From Microcosmobacter mediterraneus (GTDB taxonomy: Bacteria > Bacteroidota > Bacteroidia > Flavobacteriales > Flavobacteriaceae), in assembly GCF_031846265.1 (NCBI RefSeq), contig NZ_JAVRIA010000003.1, positions 124,001 to 188,000 on the forward strand: a DNA stretch of 64,000 bases, written 5' to 3'. A model generated the notes under the pieces. The model was given only the letters and a program-made list of their open reading frames with translations, was not told the origin of the DNA and did not search any database. A program made the position numbers and the translations under genes. Positions 26,244 to 35,400 of the stretch are shown here, piece by piece (positions within the stretch are counted from its first letter, which is position 1; each line of letters opens with the position of its first letter).

Positions 26244-26498
26244 ATGAAAAAACGTTTTTTATTTATAACCTGTGAAGAAGCGATGCATATTTGCAATAAA
26301 TCGCAGTATAACGAATCTTCAAAATGGGAAAAATTTAAACTAAACATTCGCCTCTCTTGGTGCAAGGTTACGCGTGCCTATTTTAAACGCAATACCAAAT
26401 TAACAAACATAGTAAATAAGGCTAATACAGAATGCCTTAAAACTGAGGAACGCAAAACTATGGAACAAGAATTCCAAAAAGAATTAGCCAAGCACTAA
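26244..26498 (+). CDS. Small Cys/His protein, putative zinc-finger anti-sigma-like partner
   Basis: This 84-residue protein begins MKKRFLFITCEEAMHICNKS. It resembles the short proteins often encoded behind flavobacterial ECF sigma genes, with a C-x5-H-x-C first half and a second half in which a Cys pair is usual. Here the second motif reads WCKVTRAY, so one Cys seems to be lost. There is no membrane helix. Its last 15 nt overlap the tail of the convergent gene at 26484. The anti-sigma role is inferred only from position and the Cys/His pattern. Confidence 0.6.
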   Translation: MKKRFLFITCEEAMHICNKSQYNESSKWEKFKLNIRLSWCKVTRAYFKRNTKLTNIVNKANTECLKTEERKTMEQEFQKELAKH

Positions 26499-27323
26499 CA
26501 CTATTACCAACCATAAAACAGGAATACTCTCCACCCAAAAAGCACTGTAATATCTATTCTGATTTGTTTTTGAAAATATCAAAAATAATGCTGTTAAAAA
26601 AAAGATTAGTAATACAGCAACTACTTCATTTACATGAAACTCAGGTTTTAAAAATTCAAGGATAAAAAAGAATACTAACAGAAGTAATCCAATAGTTTTT
26701 GTATTCTTAATACCAATACGCTGAGGCAAAGTTGCCAACTTTAGACTATCAAAATTAAGGTCTCTTATTTCAAATGGTAACATTAAAACCATGATCAATA
26801 AAAATCGTTGAATTAATGTTATAATCACCTCTTGTTTCAATATATCATAGTCAGCATTTATTAGCGGAATCAAAACGCTCACTCCAGCCCAAACTAGAGA
26901 GATAATATAAATTTTTAATCCACTAATACTTCTCAAGTTTTTCTGATCATCTAAAAATATTTTTTTAGGTAAAAATGGAATAGCATATAAAAACGTTACT
27001 ATACCAAAAACACTTAAATACCATAGTGTTTTTGTTGATAACTGGAATGCATAAAAACACATTAATACAAAACATATAGCTGAAAATATTTGAATAACCT
27101 TAAGCCAACGTGCAAGACTACGATGATGAAATTTTGCTAAGCCAAAATACTTTATAAAGTTGTAACCAGTTATCGTTGCATAAAAAATAAAATACAATAC
27201 AGAATCATCATATAACAAGCCAAACTCTTTGAGTGTAATCCAAGATAGTGCATATACAGCTAAAGCCACATGAATACTAGCGTTTAGATAAAAATCAAAA
27301 ATATTCTTTAAGAGTCGCACCAT
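26484..27323 (-). CDS. UbiA-superfamily-like membrane protein
   Basis: This 279-residue protein has eight to nine hydrophobic segments along its length. The helical layout and the segment LMLPFEIRDLNFDSLKLATLPQRIGIK (near residues 181-207, with spaced Asp residues) resemble the second Asp-rich motif of UbiA prenyltransferases. The first motif (NDxxDxxxD) is not found; the matching place reads GYNFIKYFGLAKF. It may be a non-canonical prenyltransferase or a non-enzymatic relative. It faces the sigma-factor pair tail to tail and is divergent from gcvP. Confidence 0.55.
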   Translation of the reverse strand: MVRLLKNIFDFYLNASIHVALAVYALSWITLKEFGLLYDDSVLYFIFYATITGYNFIKYFGLAKFHHRSLARWLKVIQIFSAICFVLMCFYAFQLSTKTLWYLSVFGIVTFLYAIPFLPKKIFLDDQKNLRSISGLKIYIISLVWAGVSVLIPLINADYDILKQEVIITLIQRFLLIMVLMLPFEIRDLNFDSLKLATLPQRIGIKNTKTIGLLLLVFFFILEFLKPEFHVNEVVAVLLIFFLTALFLIFSKTNQNRYYSAFWVESIPVLWLVIVLVLG

Positions 27324-27406
27324 ACAAAAATAACCAAAGTGTTAATAACCTATTCAATTCGTTAAAAACTTAGAAATACCTTAACAAAAAAAAGTGCTTT
27401 ATTCCT

Positions 27407-27414
27407 TATTTTTG
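27407..27414 (+). promoter_or_regulatory. Possible -7 box for gcvP
   Basis: TATTTTTG, a TAnnTTTG match, lies 23 nt upstream of the gcvP ATG at 27438. Confidence 0.5.
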
Positions 27415-27437
27415 CACTTCGTAAACATGACCTGTAA

Positions 27438-30284
27438 ATGAACACAACATCCTTTGCTGCACGACATATTGGTCCAAGAGAAGAAGACCAAAAAGAGATG
27501 CTTAAAACTATTGGTGTAAATTCAATAGAACAACTTATAGCAGAAACTATTCCTGATGATATTCGATTAAAAGAACCTTTGCATTTAGACGCTGCAATGA
27601 GTGAACAAGAGTATTTAGTTCATATTAATGAACTATCTAAAAAAAACAAGGTTTTTAAAACATACATTGGGTTAGGTTATCATCCAACAATCCTACCTGC
27701 AGTAATACAGAGAAATATTCTCGAAAATCCAGGTTGGTATACAGCTTACACACCTTACCAAGCAGAAATTGCTCAAGGTAGATTAGAAGCTTTACTAAAC
27801 TTCCAAACTATGATTACAGATCTTACAGGTATGGAATTGGCTAATGCTTCACTCTTAGACGAAAGTACAGCTGCTGCTGAAGCTATGAGCCTTTTATTTT
27901 CAGTTAGAGAACGTCAGCAGAAAAAAGATGGGATTGTTAAGTTTTTTGTGTCAGAACACATATTACCACAAACATTATCTGTTTTAAAAACTAGAGCTAT
28001 TCCTATAGGTATAGATTTAGTTATTGGAAGTGAAGATAACTTCGATTTCTCGTCAGAATTTTTTGGAGCCATACTTCAATATCCTGGTAAGCATGGTCAA
28101 ATTACAGATATAAAATCGTTCATTGAGAAAGCCACAAATGCTGGAATAAAAACTGCTGTAGCTGCAGATATTTTAAGTTTAGTAAAATTAGAAGCTCCAG
28201 GTAAATTTGGAGCAGATGTGGTTGTTGGGACAACCCAACGTTTAGGTATACCAATGGGTTATGGAGGACCTCATGCTGCTTATTTTGCTACCAAAGAAGC
28301 TTACAAGCGTGATATTCCTGGACGAATTATTGGTGTTACCAAAGATGCCAATGGTAATAGAGCGTTACGCATGGCTTTGCAAACCAGAGAACAACATATA
28401 AAGAGAGATAGAGCCACCTCAAATATATGCACAGCCCAAGTACTATTAGCTGTGATGGCTGGTATGTATGGTGTATATCATGGACCAAAAGGGTTTAAAT
28501 TTATTGCCAATTCTATTCATAACAAAGCAAAAGCACTGTCTAGTAGTTTAGAAAAATTAGGATTTAAACAAATTAACAACAACTATTTTGATACTATTAA
28601 AGTAGAAGTTAATGCTAAAAAACTGAAGAAGATTGCCCAAAAACGAAAGAATAACTTCAACTATATTAATGATACTTCAGTTTCAATTTCACTAAACGAA
28701 ACCACATCAACTAGAGATCTAGATTATATCCTCAAAATATTTTCAAAACTAAACGACTCAAAATCATATGAAGTTATTGAAAATGATGCTACTGTTATTC
28801 CCGAAGATTTACAGCGTAAATCAGATTTTATGACTTTAGATGTGTTTAACAGCTATCATTCTGAAACAGAATTGATGCGTTACATCAAAAAGCTAGAGCG
28901 TAAAGATTTATCATTAAATCACTCTATGATTTCTCTAGGATCTTGCACCATGAAACTTAATGCAGCAGCCGAAATGTTACCTCTAAGTATTTTTAAATGG
29001 GGAAATATTCATCCTTTTGCTCCTTTAGAACAAGCCAAGGGTTACCAAATAGTTTTAAAAGAATTAGAAGATCAACTTACTGAAATTACAGGATTTGCCG
29101 CTACCTCGTTGCAACCAAATTCTGGTGCACAAGGAGAGTTTGCAGGCTTAATGGTTATTAGAGCTTATCATGAGTCTAGAGATGATTACCACAGAAACAT
29201 ATGCTTAATACCTTCCTCTGCTCATGGTACAAATCCAGCAAGTGCAGTAATGGCAGGAATGAAGGTCGTAGTAACCAAGGCAACTGAAGAAGGTAACATC
29301 GATGTTGATGATCTTAAAGAAAAAGCGGAGTTGCATAAAGATAATCTTGCTGCTTTAATGGTTACTTATCCTTCCACACATGGTGTTTACGAGTCTGCAA
29401 TTAAAGAAATTACTCAGATTATTCATGACCACGGTGGACAAGTATATATGGATGGTGCAAATATGAATGCTCAAGTTGGCTTAACAAATCCAGGAGCTAT
29501 TGGTGCAGATGTCTGTCACCTTAACTTACATAAAACATTTGCAATTCCACATGGTGGAGGTGGACCTGGAGTTGGCCCAATTTGCGTAGCAGAACAATTA
29601 AAACCATTTTTGCCGGGAAATCCTGTGGTTAATACTGGAGGAAATCAGGCGATTACAGCTATCTCTGCAGCACCTTTTGGATCGTCTTTAGCCTGTCTGA
29701 TTTCATATGGTTATATAAAAATGTTAGGTTCTAAAGGATTACAAGAATCTACAGAAGTTGCAATTTTAAATGCTAATTATATTAAAACACGCTTAGAAGG
29801 TAGTTTTGAAACCTTGTACTCAGGAGAAAACGGAAGAGCAGCGCACGAAATGATCATTGACTGCAGACCCTTTAAAACTCATGGTATAGAAGTTGTAGAT
29901 ATTGCTAAACGTCTTATGGATTATGGATTCCATGCGCCAACTGTATCTTTTCCTGTAGCTGGAACTATGATGATTGAACCTACAGAAAGTGAGAGTAAAC
30001 AAGAGATTGATCGTTTTTGTGAAGCAATGATTTCTATTAGAAAAGAAATTGATGATGCGTCTAAAGATGATTCAAATAATATGCTTAAGAATGCTCCGCA
30101 CACCTTAGCAATGCTAACAGAAGATGAGTGGTTATTACCATATACAAGACAAGAAGCTGCATTTCCATTAGATTATGTAGAAGATAATAAATTTTGGCCA
30201 AGTGTAAGACGCGTAGATGATGCTTATGGTGATCGAAATTTAATTTGCACCTGTGCTCCTATTGAAGCTTATGCAGAAGCTTAA
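27438..30284 (+). CDS. gcvP: Glycine dehydrogenase (decarboxylating), P-protein of the glycine cleavage system
   Basis: This 948-residue fused P-protein contains both halves. It decarboxylates glycine with PLP and passes the aminomethyl group to the lipoyl H-protein. The N-terminal half has FAARHIGPREEDQKEML and SLLDESTAAAEAM. The C-terminal half has the PLP lysine in HLNLHKTFAIPHGGGGPG (K699), plus SLGSCTMKLNAAAEMLP and SAHGTNPASA. Length is normal. It is monocistronic, since gcvT and gcvH are not adjacent, as is common in this phylum. A terminator follows. Confidence 0.98.
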   Translation: MNTTSFAARHIGPREEDQKEMLKTIGVNSIEQLIAETIPDDIRLKEPLHLDAAMSEQEYLVHINELSKKNKVFKTYIGLGYHPTILPAVIQRNILENPGWYTAYTPYQAEIAQGRLEALLNFQTMITDLTGMELANASLLDESTAAAEAMSLLFSVRERQQKKDGIVKFFVSEHILPQTLSVLKTRAIPIGIDLVIGSEDNFDFSSEFFGAILQYPGKHGQITDIKSFIEKATNAGIKTAVAADILSLVKLEAPGKFGADVVVGTTQRLGIPMGYGGPHAAYFATKEAYKRDIPGRIIGVTKDANGNRALRMALQTREQHIKRDRATSNICTAQVLLAVMAGMYGVYHGPKGFKFIANSIHNKAKALSSSLEKLGFKQINNNYFDTIKVEVNAKKLKKIAQKRKNNFNYINDTSVSISLNETTSTRDLDYILKIFSKLNDSKSYEVIENDATVIPEDLQRKSDFMTLDVFNSYHSETELMRYIKKLERKDLSLNHSMISLGSCTMKLNAAAEMLPLSIFKWGNIHPFAPLEQAKGYQIVLKELEDQLTEITGFAATSLQPNSGAQGEFAGLMVIRAYHESRDDYHRNICLIPSSAHGTNPASAVMAGMKVVVTKATEEGNIDVDDLKEKAELHKDNLAALMVTYPSTHGVYESAIKEITQIIHDHGGQVYMDGANMNAQVGLTNPGAIGADVCHLNLHKTFAIPHGGGGPGVGPICVAEQLKPFLPGNPVVNTGGNQAITAISAAPFGSSLACLISYGYIKMLGSKGLQESTEVAILNANYIKTRLEGSFETLYSGENGRAAHEMIIDCRPFKTHGIEVVDIAKRLMDYGFHAPTVSFPVAGTMMIEPTESESKQEIDRFCEAMISIRKEIDDASKDDSNNMLKNAPHTLAMLTEDEWLLPYTRQEAAFPLDYVEDNKFWPSVRRVDDAYGDRNLICTCAPIEAYAEA

Positions 30285-30308
30285 TAAGAAATTCAAATAT
30301 AATTTAAG

Positions 30309-30336
30309 AACGCTCAACATATTGAGCGTTTTTTTA
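30309..30336 (+). terminator. Rho-independent terminator after gcvP
   Basis: A stem, aacgctcaa (30309-30317) with ttgagcgtt (30322-30330), has a 4-nt loop followed by a run of T. Confidence 0.85.
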
Positions 30337-30427
30337 TGGTTTTCATAATTAATGTTCTTTTAATTGCATTGTTGATAAAAATTTCACTTTAAATAGAAAT
30401 AAAGCAATAAGCTCTAGTTGAAATAGT

Positions 30428-30435
30428 TAGTTTTG
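30428..30435 (+). promoter_or_regulatory. Possible -7 box for the KAS III-like cluster
   Basis: TAGTTTTG matches TAnnTTTG 30 nt upstream of the ATG at 30466. A -33 TTG is not clearly placed. Confidence 0.4.
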
Positions 30436-30465
30436 AAAATTAACAACTGACTAAACGTATTGATT

Positions 30466-31527
30466 ATGGCAATTCAAATAACAGGAACAGGAAGTTATAT
30501 ACCAGATTTAATAGAAAAGAATGAAGACTTCCATGAGCATAACTTTTTAAATGCAGATGGTTCTACAATTAATTATCCTAATGAAATAATTGTAGAAAAA
30601 TTTAAAGATATCACTGGCATTGTAGAACGACGTTATGCTGAAAATCACCTCACCTCCTCAGACCTTGGTGCACTAGCAGCAGAAAAAGCCATAAATAATG
30701 CCAATATAGACCCAGAGGAATTAGACTATATTATTGTGGCTCATAATTTTGGAGACGTAAAACACGATACCATACAAAGTGATATTTTACCTTGTTTAGC
30801 TTCAAGAATTAAACATAGCCTTCGTATTAAGAATCCAAAGTGTGTAGCTTATGACATCCTATTTGGTTGTCCTGGTTGGGTTGAAGGTGTTATCCAAGCA
30901 CAAGCTTATATTAAAGCTGGTATGGCTAAAAAATGTTTAGTTATTGGCACAGAAACTTTATCTAGAGTTGTAGACAAACATGATAGAGACTCTATGATTT
31001 ACTCAGATGGTGCAGGCGCAAGTGTAATTGAAGCATCTGATGATGAAAACACAGGTATTTTAGCGCATGAAACTGCTAGTTTCACATATGATGAAGCTTA
31101 CTATCTTTTCTTTGGTAAATCTAACAATCAAGAGTTATGTAAAGATACACGTTACATTAAAATGCATGGTCGTAAAATCTATGAATTTGCATTAAACAAT
31201 GTACCGCAAGCCATGAAATCGTGTTTAGATAAAAGTGGTGTAGATATTTCTGAAGTTAAAAAGGTGCTTATTCACCAAGCCAATGAAAAAATGGATGAAG
31301 CCATAATAAAACGCTTTTACAGATTATACAAGGCATCTGTTCCTGATGGTATTATGCCAATGAGTATCCATAAATTAGGCAATAGTTCTGTCGCTACTGT
31401 GCCTACACTTTTTGATTTAGTGAAAAACAATAAATTAGAAAATCATAATCTTTCCAAAGGCGACGTTATTATCTTTGCCAGCGTAGGTGCAGGAATGCAT
31501 ATAAACGCCGTAGTCTATAGATATTAA
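30466..31527 (+). CDS. 3-oxoacyl-ACP synthase III family protein (FabH-like)
   Basis: This is a 353-residue thiolase-fold condensing enzyme. The KAS III triad is present: C135 in LFGCPGWVEG, H270 in LIHQANEKMD, and N306 in KLGNSSVATVP. I chose ATG 30466; a TTG two codons upstream is less likely. FabH-type enzymes condense an acyl-CoA with malonyl-ACP. This divergent version heads a three-gene run with a methyltransferase-like protein and a GT2, so it may serve a specialised lipid or cell-surface product, not housekeeping fatty acid initiation. That role is inference. Confidence 0.85.
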   Translation: MAIQITGTGSYIPDLIEKNEDFHEHNFLNADGSTINYPNEIIVEKFKDITGIVERRYAENHLTSSDLGALAAEKAINNANIDPEELDYIIVAHNFGDVKHDTIQSDILPCLASRIKHSLRIKNPKCVAYDILFGCPGWVEGVIQAQAYIKAGMAKKCLVIGTETLSRVVDKHDRDSMIYSDGAGASVIEASDDENTGILAHETASFTYDEAYYLFFGKSNNQELCKDTRYIKMHGRKIYEFALNNVPQAMKSCLDKSGVDISEVKKVLIHQANEKMDEAIIKRFYRLYKASVPDGIMPMSIHKLGNSSVATVPTLFDLVKNNKLENHNLSKGDVIIFASVGAGMHINAVVYRY

Positions 31528-31528
31528 T

Positions 31529-32050
31529 ATGTACGAGAATACTTATCCGAATAAGCGGTTTAAATACACCTTAGAGTTCCTTAAAAAACATATCTCTAAA
31601 GAGGAAAAAATTCTAGATTTAGGTGTTCAGAATCCCTTTTCTGATATCATGATATCTCAGGGGTTTTCAGTTGAAAATACTACTGGAGAAGATTTAGATG
31701 ATGAAATCACAGCCGTAAAAAATTCTGAAGCCGATACAGTTACAGCATTTGAAATATTTGAACATCTATTATCTCCTTACTCTGTTTTAAAAGCTATTAA
31801 TGCAAAAAAACTAGTAGCAAGCGTACCATTAAAACTATGGTTTGCCTCAGCCTACAAAAGTGAAACTGATCCATGGGACAGACATTATCATGAGTTTGAA
31901 CCTTGGCAGTTTGATTGGTTACTTGAAAAATCTGGCTGGAAAATTATGGATAGTAAGCAATGGACAAATCCCACAAAAAAACTAGGCATTAGACCTCTAC
32001 TAAGAAGTTTTACTCCAAGATACTACATCGTATATGCTGAAAGAATGTAA
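31529..32050 (+). CDS. Methyltransferase-like protein (class I SAM fold)
   Basis: This 173-residue protein has a methyltransferase-like layout: motif I region EKILDLGVQNPFSDIM, a motif II-like acidic stretch (TTGEDLDDE), ADTVTAFEIFEHL, and LVASVPLKLWF. The glycine-rich loop is reduced to DLGVQNP instead of DxGxGxG, so SAM binding is uncertain. It starts 1 nt after the KAS III-like stop codon and is followed after 2 nt by the GT2, so the three are probably one transcript. Confidence 0.65.
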   Translation: MYENTYPNKRFKYTLEFLKKHISKEEKILDLGVQNPFSDIMISQGFSVENTTGEDLDDEITAVKNSEADTVTAFEIFEHLLSPYSVLKAINAKKLVASVPLKLWFASAYKSETDPWDRHYHEFEPWQFDWLLEKSGWKIMDSKQWTNPTKKLGIRPLLRSFTPRYYIVYAERM

Positions 32051-32052
32051 CT

Positions 32053-32919
32053 TTGGAAAAACAATTTTCCTTGAAGTTTTATATCATCATACCAGCACAT
32101 AACGAAGAAGATTCTTTAGCATTAACGCTTGAATCATTAGCAACTCAAACCTTAAGACCTGAGAAAGTAGTTGTTGTAAACGATAACTCTTCAGATGCTA
32201 CACAAAACATAGCTGAAACGTTTTCTGCTACCTATGATTTTATAGAAGTCCTTCAAAACACCTCATCTAATAAGCATTTACCAGGAACTAAAATAATAAA
32301 TGCTTTCAATAAAGGTCTAGAAGCATTAGATAACCATTATGATGTTTTATGTAAGTTTGATGCTGATCTTATTTTTCCTAATAATTACCTAGAAAAATTG
32401 TCTTTACATTTTAGTGCAAATGATAAAACTGGCATGGTTTCTGGTTTTTGCTACATTCAAAAAAGTAACCAATGGATTTTAGAAAATTTAACCCGAAAAG
32501 ATCATATAAGAGGCGCTTTAAAAGCTTACAAAAAAGAATGTTTTAAGGATATAGGTGGATTAAAACCATCTATAGGTTGGGATACTGTAGATGAATTATT
32601 GGCTAAATATTATGGCTGGGAAATATTAACAGACAATACACTGCATGTTAAACATTTAAAACCAACAGGTGCTAACTATAATAAAGGCTCAAAATATTTA
32701 CAAGGTGAAGCTATGTATAAACTTAGATTAGGTTTTGCTTTAACTTTGATAACTGCATTAAAAATGAGCTTTAAAAAGAAATCTTTCCCTTTATTTGTAG
32801 ATTATATAGAAGGCTATTTAAAGGCAAAAAAACATAGTATAGAATTCCTTGTTGATGCAGATCAAGGTCAATTTATCAGAAAACTTCGTTGGAAAGGGAT
32901 ATTTGATAGATTCTCCTAA
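32053..32919 (+). CDS. Glycosyltransferase family 2 protein
   Basis: This 288-residue GT-A-fold protein has YIIIPAHNEEDSLALTLESL at the N-terminus, VVVNDNSSDAT, and the metal-binding DxD in CKFDADLIFPNNY. The acceptor-side GWDTVDEL is near residue 178. No ATG fits the frame, so translation most likely begins at TTG 32053, 2 nt after the previous stop codon. The sugar donor is unknown; UDP- or GDP-sugars are usual. Its end overlaps the convergent phosphatase gene by 4 nt. Confidence 0.85.
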   Translation: MEKQFSLKFYIIIPAHNEEDSLALTLESLATQTLRPEKVVVVNDNSSDATQNIAETFSATYDFIEVLQNTSSNKHLPGTKIINAFNKGLEALDNHYDVLCKFDADLIFPNNYLEKLSLHFSANDKTGMVSGFCYIQKSNQWILENLTRKDHIRGALKAYKKECFKDIGGLKPSIGWDTVDELLAKYYGWEILTDNTLHVKHLKPTGANYNKGSKYLQGEAMYKLRLGFALTLITALKMSFKKKSFPLFVDYIEGYLKAKKHSIEFLVDADQGQFIRKLRWKGIFDRFS

Positions 32920-34559
32920 TCTAAAACAAACTCTAATGGCTTTCCTGTTACGGAATTAGGAAAACTAATTCCTAATAATGCTGAAATCGTTGGTGCAATA
33001 TCCGGAATTACTACTTTTTCTAAAGTCTCACCTTGTTTTATTCCTTTTCCGTAAAACAAAAGTGGTACATGTGTATCGTAACTAAAACCAGAGCCATGTG
33101 TTGTTCCTACTCTAGAGTATGAAATTACAGAAGGACTTAATACGACAAGAACATCTCCTGAGCGTTTTTGATTAAACCCATTTTGAAGCAGTACCTCTAT
33201 TCCACTACTAAATTCTACTGAGCTCATGGTTGTAGCTGTGTAGGCCTTATCTATATGAGGATAACTAATAATTTCATCTACCACTGCTTGCTGCACACCT
33301 TGTAGATTTAATCCTAATGATTTTATTTTATCCCTATTCAAAAACACTTGAAAATTACCTGCATCTTCCATTAAATCTGACGCTCCATACGTCGTTGTTA
33401 AAAAGAAATTTAGTTTGTTTTTAAAAGCATTTAAATCGTAATAATCAGCAGGGATTTTTAAATCTTTTAAATACGATGGTACATGTACTGCAGCATGATC
33501 TGCTGTTAAAAATACAGTATACTCTCCTACACCTATAGTAGTGTCTAGGTATTTAAATAAACGCGCTAAATCTTTATCTAACCTTAAATAAGTGTCTTGA
33601 GTTTCTTTAGCATTTACTCCAAATTTATGACCAACATAATCTGTACTAGAGTAGCTTAAGGTTAAAAAATCCGTATTATTATCTTGTCCCATAGATTCTC
33701 CATCAAGTGCAGCTATAGCAAAATCAGTAGTTAGACTATTACCAAAAGGTGTAGGCTTAATTATATCAAAACCTCCATTTTCAGCTTGTAGTTTATCTAA
33801 ATCATAAGGAAAAGATGCTGTGTCTTTACCTCTAAATTTTCCTTCATAAGTATTGATATCTGGTCCACTTTCGGTATATGTTTTAATATCATAAAGCGTA
33901 TTCCAAACTTTAAAGTAAGACTCTGCTTTATCAGATTTATTAAAGTCCTTAACCCATTTTGGTAAGTCGTCTCTATAATAACTACTAGTTACCCAATTAC
34001 CTTCGTTTTTACCTTGAAACCAGTAAGCACCATCTGCACTATGGCCAGCTGGCAAAACTGCTCCTCTATCTTTTAAGGCGATACCTATAACTTTAGAACG
34101 CTGTTGTGTATGCAGTTGTAATTGATCTGTAACTGTGGTCACAGTCATTCTGTGTGGTGATACTTTACTGTAATCATCAGTTGTACCTACAGATCTATAG
34201 TTATTATCATTAACACAATACACCGATTTTTTTTCCACCTTATCATACCAATTATTCCCAATTATACCATTATACTTAGGTGTTGTCCCTGTAAAAACAG
34301 CTGCATGTCCTGGCCCTGTAAAGGTAGGAATATAGTTAAAGTGTGTGTTCTTACAATTAAAGCCTTTATACATTAAGCGCTTAAAACCATCTTCTGAAAA
34401 TTTACTTTCAAAACGTGTGAGATAATCATAGCGCATTTGATCGACTACTATACCAATAACTAATTTAGGGTTATCATTATTTGAACTCCGATAATCTTGA
34501 GCTATACAACTCAATCCAAAACACAGGAGTGTTAACGTACTATATAATAACTTGTGCAT
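32916..34559 (-). CDS. PafA-type alkaline phosphatase, exported
   Basis: This 547-residue alkaline phosphatase superfamily enzyme has an N-terminal signal peptide (MHKLLYSTLTLLCFGLSCIA). Metal and catalytic residues are visible: the Asp in GIVVDQMRYDYL, the nucleophile Thr in FTGPGHAAVFTG, Asn in GNNWYDK, the Lys/Arg pair in GIALKDRGAVLPAGHSADG, STDYVGH, LTADHAAVHVP, and the final His in GTTHGSGFSYDTHVPL. The KDR pair is the phosphate-binding hallmark of the PafA monoesterase. It would release phosphate from organic monoesters in the periplasm. It is convergent with the GT2 and divergent from mlaE. Confidence 0.9.
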   Translation of the reverse strand: MHKLLYSTLTLLCFGLSCIAQDYRSSNNDNPKLVIGIVVDQMRYDYLTRFESKFSEDGFKRLMYKGFNCKNTHFNYIPTFTGPGHAAVFTGTTPKYNGIIGNNWYDKVEKKSVYCVNDNNYRSVGTTDDYSKVSPHRMTVTTVTDQLQLHTQQRSKVIGIALKDRGAVLPAGHSADGAYWFQGKNEGNWVTSSYYRDDLPKWVKDFNKSDKAESYFKVWNTLYDIKTYTESGPDINTYEGKFRGKDTASFPYDLDKLQAENGGFDIIKPTPFGNSLTTDFAIAALDGESMGQDNNTDFLTLSYSSTDYVGHKFGVNAKETQDTYLRLDKDLARLFKYLDTTIGVGEYTVFLTADHAAVHVPSYLKDLKIPADYYDLNAFKNKLNFFLTTTYGASDLMEDAGNFQVFLNRDKIKSLGLNLQGVQQAVVDEIISYPHIDKAYTATTMSSVEFSSGIEVLLQNGFNQKRSGDVLVVLSPSVISYSRVGTTHGSGFSYDTHVPLLFYGKGIKQGETLEKVVIPDIAPTISALLGISFPNSVTGKPLEFVLD

Positions 34560-34662
34560 GACGATTTAATTTATCCAAAAATACAGCTTTTAACACATCT
34601 TAAATTAAAATTAAGGTTAAATACGGCTTAGTTTTTTTACTTTAGCATCAACAAAATTGCAG

Positions 34663-35400
34663 ATGAGTTATCTTCATAATATTGGTGCTTATTTCCTAAT
34701 GATTAAAGAAATGTTTAGAAAACCTACCAAATGGTCGGTTATGAAAACATTGATTTTAAAAGATATTGATGACCTTATTATAGGTTCTCTAGGAATTGTT
34801 GCTTTTATCTCCTTTTTTGTTGGAGGAGTTGTAACGATTCAAACAGCATTGAACATTAGTAATCCATTAATTCCAAAATATCTTGTAGGTTTTGCAACAA
34901 GACAGTCTGTAATTTTAGAATTTGCACCAACTTTTATCTCTATTATTATGGCAGGAAAAGTAGGTTCTTTTATCACCTCTAGCATAGGAACAATGCGAGT
35001 TACAGAGCAAATTGATGCTCTTGAGGTTATGGGAATTAATGCCATTAATTATTTAGTATTCCCTAAGTTTATAGCATTATTGCTTTATCCTTTTGCTATA
35101 TCTATAGCAATGTTTTTAGGTATACTTGGAGGAATGGCAGCCTGTGTTTATGGAGGTTATGCTACGCTCGAAGATTATGTTACTGGTATACAAACCGATT
35201 TTCAAACGTTTCATATTATATATGCATTTATTAAAACTTTTGTTTTTGCATTTGTCTTAGCTACAATACCATCATTTTATGGTTATTTTATGAAAGGTGG
35301 TGCCTTAGAAGTTGGTAAGGCAAGTACAACATCTTTTGTTTGGACTAGTGTGGTTATTATTCTTCTAAACTATCTATTAACAAGTTTAATGCTCGGCTAA
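34663..35400 (+). CDS. mlaE: MlaE-family ABC permease
   Basis: This 245-residue inner-membrane permease belongs to the Mla-type lipid transport system that moves phospholipids between the membranes. The family region is SLGIVAFISFFVGGVVTIQTAL near the N-terminus, followed by EFAPTFISIIMAGKVGSFITSSIGTMRVTEQIDALEVMG, the conserved cytoplasmic coupling loop. I prefer ATG 34663 to the in-frame TTG two codons upstream. The stop overlaps the mlaF start by one base. The MCE-domain partner (mlaD) is not next to it. Confidence 0.92.
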   Translation: MSYLHNIGAYFLMIKEMFRKPTKWSVMKTLILKDIDDLIIGSLGIVAFISFFVGGVVTIQTALNISNPLIPKYLVGFATRQSVILEFAPTFISIIMAGKVGSFITSSIGTMRVTEQIDALEVMGINAINYLVFPKFIALLLYPFAISIAMFLGILGGMAACVYGGYATLEDYVTGIQTDFQTFHIIYAFIKTFVFAFVLATIPSFYGYFMKGGALEVGKASTTSFVWTSVVIILLNYLLTSLMLG

